Under the pieces are notes generated by a model. It worked only from the letters and a program-made list of their open reading frames with translations, was not told where the DNA came from and ran no database searches. The translations under genes were made by a program, and so were the position numbers. This document shows positions 6,188 through 9,745 of a DNA stretch of 9,745 bases, in pieces. The DNA lies in contig CAZKAQ010000135.1 in NCBI GenBank assembly GCA_964550655.1, positions 1-9,745 on the forward strand, written 5' to 3'. Numbering within the stretch: position 1 is the stretch's first letter; each line of letters starts with the position of its first letter. The stretch is from GCA-1730015 sp964550655 (GTDB lineage: Bacteria; Pseudomonadota; Gammaproteobacteria; Granulosicoccales; Granulosicoccaceae).

Positions 6188-9100
6188 ATGCGATTGAGCA
6201 AAATCAAGCTAGCAGGCTTCAAGTCTTTCGTCGACCCCACGTCGGTGCAGCTATCTACCAATCTTTCAGGCGTGGTAGGCCCTAACGGATGCGGAAAATC
6301 CAACATTATTGATGCGGTGCGCTGGGTGATGGGCGAATCGTCTGCGAAGCATCTGCGTGGTGCATCAATGGCAGATGTTATTTTCTCCGGGTCGTCCTCA
6401 CGCAAGCCGGTAGGGCAGGCTTCGGTCGAGCTGGTTTTTGATAACAGCGAAGGCAAGCTTGAAGGTCAGTATGCCGCTTATGCAGAAATTGCACTCAAGC
6501 GTCAGGTTACCCGGGAAGGTCAGTCACAGTATTATCTCAATGGCACCAAGTGCCGGCGACGCGACATCACCGATATCTTTCTCGGTACTGGTCTCGGGCC
6601 ACGAAGCTACGCAATTATTGAACAAGGCATGATCTCGCGTCTTATAGATGCCAAGCCGGAAGAGATGCGTGTTTATCTGGAAGAAGCTGCTGGCATTTCC
6701 AAATATAAAGAGCGTCGCCGCGAGACGGAAAATCGTATACGACATACGCGAGATAATCTTGATCGTTTGAACGATTTGCGTGAAGAAGTCGATAAGCAGC
6801 TTGAGAAGTTACAGCGCCAGTCACGAACCGCAGAAAAATACAAAACGCTCAAAGTCGACGAGAAGAAGTACCGCGCCGAATTGCTTGGTTTGCGTTGGCG
6901 TGAGTACCACGATGCATTGAACTCGTTTGATGAAAGACTCGAAGAACGCGAGAGAAAGGTAGCCGATGCCGATGAAGCCCGTGCAGAGGCAGAAGAAACA
7001 ATCACTACCATGCGTGAGAAACGCAAAGAATTAGAAGTTGAGCTAAATGAAGTGCAGGGCAGTTTCTATGCGGTGGGTGCAGATATCACTCGTGCTGAAC
7101 AGTCTATCCAGCACGCTCGCGAAGAACGTGAAAAACGCGGTCGGGAATTACAGCGTATTGATGAAGAATCCGCTGAGATAAAAACCAATATTGAAAACGA
7201 CGTTCAGCGCATTGAAGAAATAGATAACTCTCTGGCTGAAGCCGGCCCGACTGTATCGCGGGTTGAGCAGGAACAGCAGCAGGCAACTGAACGCTATGAG
7301 CAGGCTGAGAGTGATTTTCAGGATGCAATGGCCACCTGGGAAGAGTTAAATTCTGATCACTCGGAACAGGAAACCATCTCTCAGGTGGAACAGGCACGCC
7401 TTGATGAGCTGAAAAAGAAAGTCGCAGAACTAAAGCTTCGCGAAGAACGATTGCTGCGCGAAAAAGACGAGCTCTCAGATCGTGGTGATGGCAGTGCACT
7501 GAACGCGCTTGTCTCGGAACAAAATACAAAAAGTACAGAAGAACTGGCCCTGCAATCACAGCTTGAAGAAGCCGGCAAGTCACTGGCACAGGCACGTGAG
7601 AAGGTCATTCGTACAGCGCAAACACTTGATAAAAAACGCACCGGCCTGCAAAGCAGTAGTGGTCGCTTGTCTTCCTTGCAGGCTTTACAACAGGCGGCTA
7701 CCGGCGGTAGTGAAAAGAAAAGAATTGAATGGCTTGAGAAAAATGGTCTGACTGATGCGCCACCGTTGCTGAAATTGCTCGATATCGACAAAGGCTGGGA
7801 AAAAGCCATCGAAGCGGTGCTTGGTGACTTTCTAGATGCTGTCTGTGTTGAAGACTTTGAAGGTCTGAGTAAAAAGCTTGGCAGTCTTCCGCAAACCGGA
7901 GTTAACGTGGTTCGTGACAGCGTTGACAATAATGCTGAAAACAAAACGCAGGATGAAAAATGGCTCGCTACCATGGTCAGCAGTCGAGCTGGTATTGCAG
8001 AGCTTATGCATGGCGTGACAATTTGTGAAACCACTGAGGAGGCCTTTGCAGCACGTGATTCTTTAAATCCAGGTGAATCAGTAGTTACCAGAGATGGACT
8101 CTGGATGGGCCGCCACTGGTTGTGTGTACGTTCAGATGATGGCAATGGCAGTGTGCTCGAAAGACAGGAAGAGCTCGATACCCTGCAAGAAGAGGTCAGG
8201 CATCTTAAAGAAGATATCGCCTCTCTTGAATCTGAACACGAACAATGTAAAAAGCTGGTAGTGGAACGGGAAAATATTCGCGACAAAATCCAAACCCTGA
8301 TAAACGTAAGACACCGTGAAATCAGCACCATTGCAGGCAGAATTGAATCTGCCCGATCACAAATTGATCAGGCAGGTGAGCGCGCCTCCAAAGTAGAAAG
8401 CGAGCTCGAAGAGATACAAGCCGTCACTGCGCGTTCTGAACGTGAACATAAGGAGGCATCTGCTCGCGCAGAGGAAGCAGAGAAACGTTTGCACCAGTTA
8501 CAACAACAACTAGCAGAACTGGATGAACGTCGTTTGCGGGGACGCGAGCAGAGAGATGAAACAAGACAGCATCTCGATCAGGTCAGACAATCCGGCCAGG
8601 CAACTATTGTAAAGCTTGAGTCAATGAAGTCAGGTCGTGAGTCTATCGAGCAGAATCGTCAACGCATGATGCGCCAGTTAGATCAGCTTGAAGCCAGGCG
8701 TGCCGAACTCGATAGCCAGCAACAACCGGACAATGGTGAAATAGAACAACTCAAAACACAGCACCTGACTCTTTTGCGCAACCGTGGCGAAGTTGAAACT
8801 TCACTGCTGACAGCTCGCAAGCAGCTCGAAGACCATGATAACCAGCAACGTATTCAAGAGCAGAATCGTCAACGGCTTGAGCAACAGGCACAGCAGTCGC
8901 GTGAATTACTGCAGCAAGTGAATATGGAATCACAGGAATCGCGCGTCAGGCTCAAAACCATTGATGAGCAACTGACTGAAGCCGGTGTTGATCGTGAAGA
9001 GTTGATGCCGACTATCCCACAGGAAGCCACTGTTAAAGAGTGGGCAGAGCATCTTGCTGAAGCCGAACGCAAGATTCAGCGACTCGGCCCGATTAACCTC

Positions 9101-9697
9101 GCAGCAATCGAAGAGTATCGGGAGCAATTGCAACGTAAGGAATATCTGGATGAGCAATACACCGATATTACCCAGGCTCTTGAAACACTTGAAGATGCGA
9201 TTGGCAAAATTGATCGCGAAACCAAAGCTATGTTTCGTGAGACCTTTGATGCTGTAAACAGCAAGCTGCAGGAACTCTTTCCACGACTCTTCGGTGGCGG
9301 GCAGGCAAAACTTGAACTCACCAGTGAAGATCTGCTGGAAGCAGGTGTGGCAGTAATGGCCCGTCCACCCGGTAAACGCGTGAGCAGTATTCAGCTACTT
9401 TCAGGTGGTGAAAAAGCCCTGACCGCTGTGGCGCTGGTATTTGCGTTCTTCCATCTGCGACCGTCACCTTTTTGTATGCTTGACGAGGTCGACGCGCCCC
9501 TTGATGACGCTAACGTCGGGCGCTTCGCGAAAATGGTCAAAGAAATGTCCTGTCAGGTGCAATTTATTTTCATTACGCACAATAAGGTAACCATGGAGCT
9601 GAGCAATCAACTCATGGGCGTTACTATGCAGGAGCCAGGTGTATCCAGACTGGTATCTGTGGATGTTGATGAAGCGATTGAACTTGCCGTAGCTTAA
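6188..9697 (+). CDS. smc: Chromosome segregation protein SMC
   Basis: SMC is the ATPase core of the bacterial condensin (SMC-ScpA-ScpB), which dimerises and extrudes DNA loops to compact and separate sister chromosomes on the nucleoid. The 1169 residues match the family length. The N-terminal head (about 1-170) carries Walker A GPNGCGKS (31-38, Lys37) and the conserved block CRRRDITDIFLGTGLGPRSYAIIEQGMI. Charged, Glu/Gln/Arg-rich coiled coil runs from about 170 to 510. The hinge (about 510-655) begins WLEKNGLTDAPPLLKLL and ends near GSVLERQEEL, and the returning coil runs to about 1010. The C-terminal head carries the ABC signature LSGGEKAL (Ser1072) and Walker B FCMLDEVDAPLD (Asp1099, catalytic Glu1100), so the ATPase looks intact. 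The start MRLSKIKLAGFKSFVDPT is the invariant SMC N-terminus, although no good ribosome site precedes it. In related gammaproteobacteria zipA and ligA often follow; the window ends too soon to tell. Confidence 0.98.
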   Translation: MRLSKIKLAGFKSFVDPTSVQLSTNLSGVVGPNGCGKSNIIDAVRWVMGESSAKHLRGASMADVIFSGSSSRKPVGQASVELVFDNSEGKLEGQYAAYAEIALKRQVTREGQSQYYLNGTKCRRRDITDIFLGTGLGPRSYAIIEQGMISRLIDAKPEEMRVYLEEAAGISKYKERRRETENRIRHTRDNLDRLNDLREEVDKQLEKLQRQSRTAEKYKTLKVDEKKYRAELLGLRWREYHDALNSFDERLEERERKVADADEARAEAEETITTMREKRKELEVELNEVQGSFYAVGADITRAEQSIQHAREEREKRGRELQRIDEESAEIKTNIENDVQRIEEIDNSLAEAGPTVSRVEQEQQQATERYEQAESDFQDAMATWEELNSDHSEQETISQVEQARLDELKKKVAELKLREERLLREKDELSDRGDGSALNALVSEQNTKSTEELALQSQLEEAGKSLAQAREKVIRTAQTLDKKRTGLQSSSGRLSSLQALQQAATGGSEKKRIEWLEKNGLTDAPPLLKLLDIDKGWEKAIEAVLGDFLDAVCVEDFEGLSKKLGSLPQTGVNVVRDSVDNNAENKTQDEKWLATMVSSRAGIAELMHGVTICETTEEAFAARDSLNPGESVVTRDGLWMGRHWLCVRSDDGNGSVLERQEELDTLQEEVRHLKEDIASLESEHEQCKKLVVERENIRDKIQTLINVRHREISTIAGRIESARSQIDQAGERASKVESELEEIQAVTARSEREHKEASARAEEAEKRLHQLQQQLAELDERRLRGREQRDETRQHLDQVRQSGQATIVKLESMKSGRESIEQNRQRMMRQLDQLEARRAELDSQQQPDNGEIEQLKTQHLTLLRNRGEVETSLLTARKQLEDHDNQQRIQEQNRQRLEQQAQQSRELLQQVNMESQESRVRLKTIDEQLTEAGVDREELMPTIPQEATVKEWAEHLAEAERKIQRLGPINLAAIEEYREQLQRKEYLDEQYTDITQALETLEDAIGKIDRETKAMFRETFDAVNSKLQELFPRLFGGGQAKLELTSEDLLEAGVAVMARPPGKRVSSIQLLSGGEKALTAVALVFAFFHLRPSPFCMLDEVDAPLDDANVGRFAKMVKEMSCQVQFIFITHNKVTMELSNQLMGVTMQEPGVSRLVSVDVDEAIELAVA

Positions 9698-9745
9698 CCT
9701 GCATTATTCATGAGGATTCGGCGCCCAGAGTCAATAGCGCTAAAC

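Noticed and set aside
7104..8331. Long minus-strand open frames (163 and 316 codons) inside smc
   Set aside because: They are antisense to the coiled-coil and hinge region. The Ser-rich peptides are what reversed Glu/Gln/Arg-rich coil codons produce.
9711..9745. Plus-strand ATG just after smc as the start of zipA
   Set aside because: The twelve visible codons (MRIRRPESIALN) do not look like the hydrophobic ZipA N-terminus, and no ribosome site precedes the ATG. Too little sequence remains to call any gene.
1..9745. CRISPR arrays, tRNA or rRNA genes, transposases, phage genes, toxin-antitoxin pairs
   Set aside because: No regularly spaced repeats, cloverleaf, or mobile-element and defence proteins were seen on either strand.

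Overview
The window looks like an ordinary chromosomal segment of a Gram-negative gammaproteobacterium outside the enteric group. It encodes a lipid A enzyme (LpxB), so an LPS outer membrane is expected. It carries a full-length SMC condensin of the type found in Pseudomonas-like gammaproteobacteria rather than MukB. It also has a secreted protease ending in a GlyGly-CTERM tail, a sorting signal known mainly from Gammaproteobacteria. Genus and order cannot be fixed from the sequence alone.

Layout: five genes lie on the minus strand and one on the plus strand. From the left: (1) a membrane-anchored Kelch beta-propeller protein whose C-terminus runs off the left edge (1-1127); (2) a small membrane protein with a C-terminal CxxC/CxxC zinc ribbon (1367-1615); (3) a 450-base intergenic stretch with a good -10 box, a terminator-like hairpin and a highly structured intergenic repeat (1810-1991) followed by a 13-base direct repeat; (4) lpxB (2065-3285), away from its usual lpxD-fabZ-lpxA neighbours; (5) a perfect 12-bp hairpin; (6) a secreted astacin (M12A) metalloprotease with a DUF11-like domain and a GlyGly-CTERM tail (3420-4928, TTG start); (7) a periplasmic M23/LytM-type peptidase (5175-6008); (8) a divergent regulatory gap with a dyad; (9) smc on the plus strand (6188-9697), complete. 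The last 48 bases hold no supportable gene.

How the genes relate: smc is housekeeping (chromosome compaction and segregation). The minus-strand genes share an envelope or surface theme: peptidoglycan hydrolase, surface-sorted protease, lipid A synthesis, anchored Kelch propeller. The gaps between them are 80-250 bases and contain hairpins, so they are probably separate transcription units rather than one operon. I see no defence system, mobile element, CRISPR array or RNA gene. The most interesting points are the GlyGly-CTERM astacin, the structured repeat downstream of lpxB, and the uncharacterised small zinc-ribbon membrane protein.
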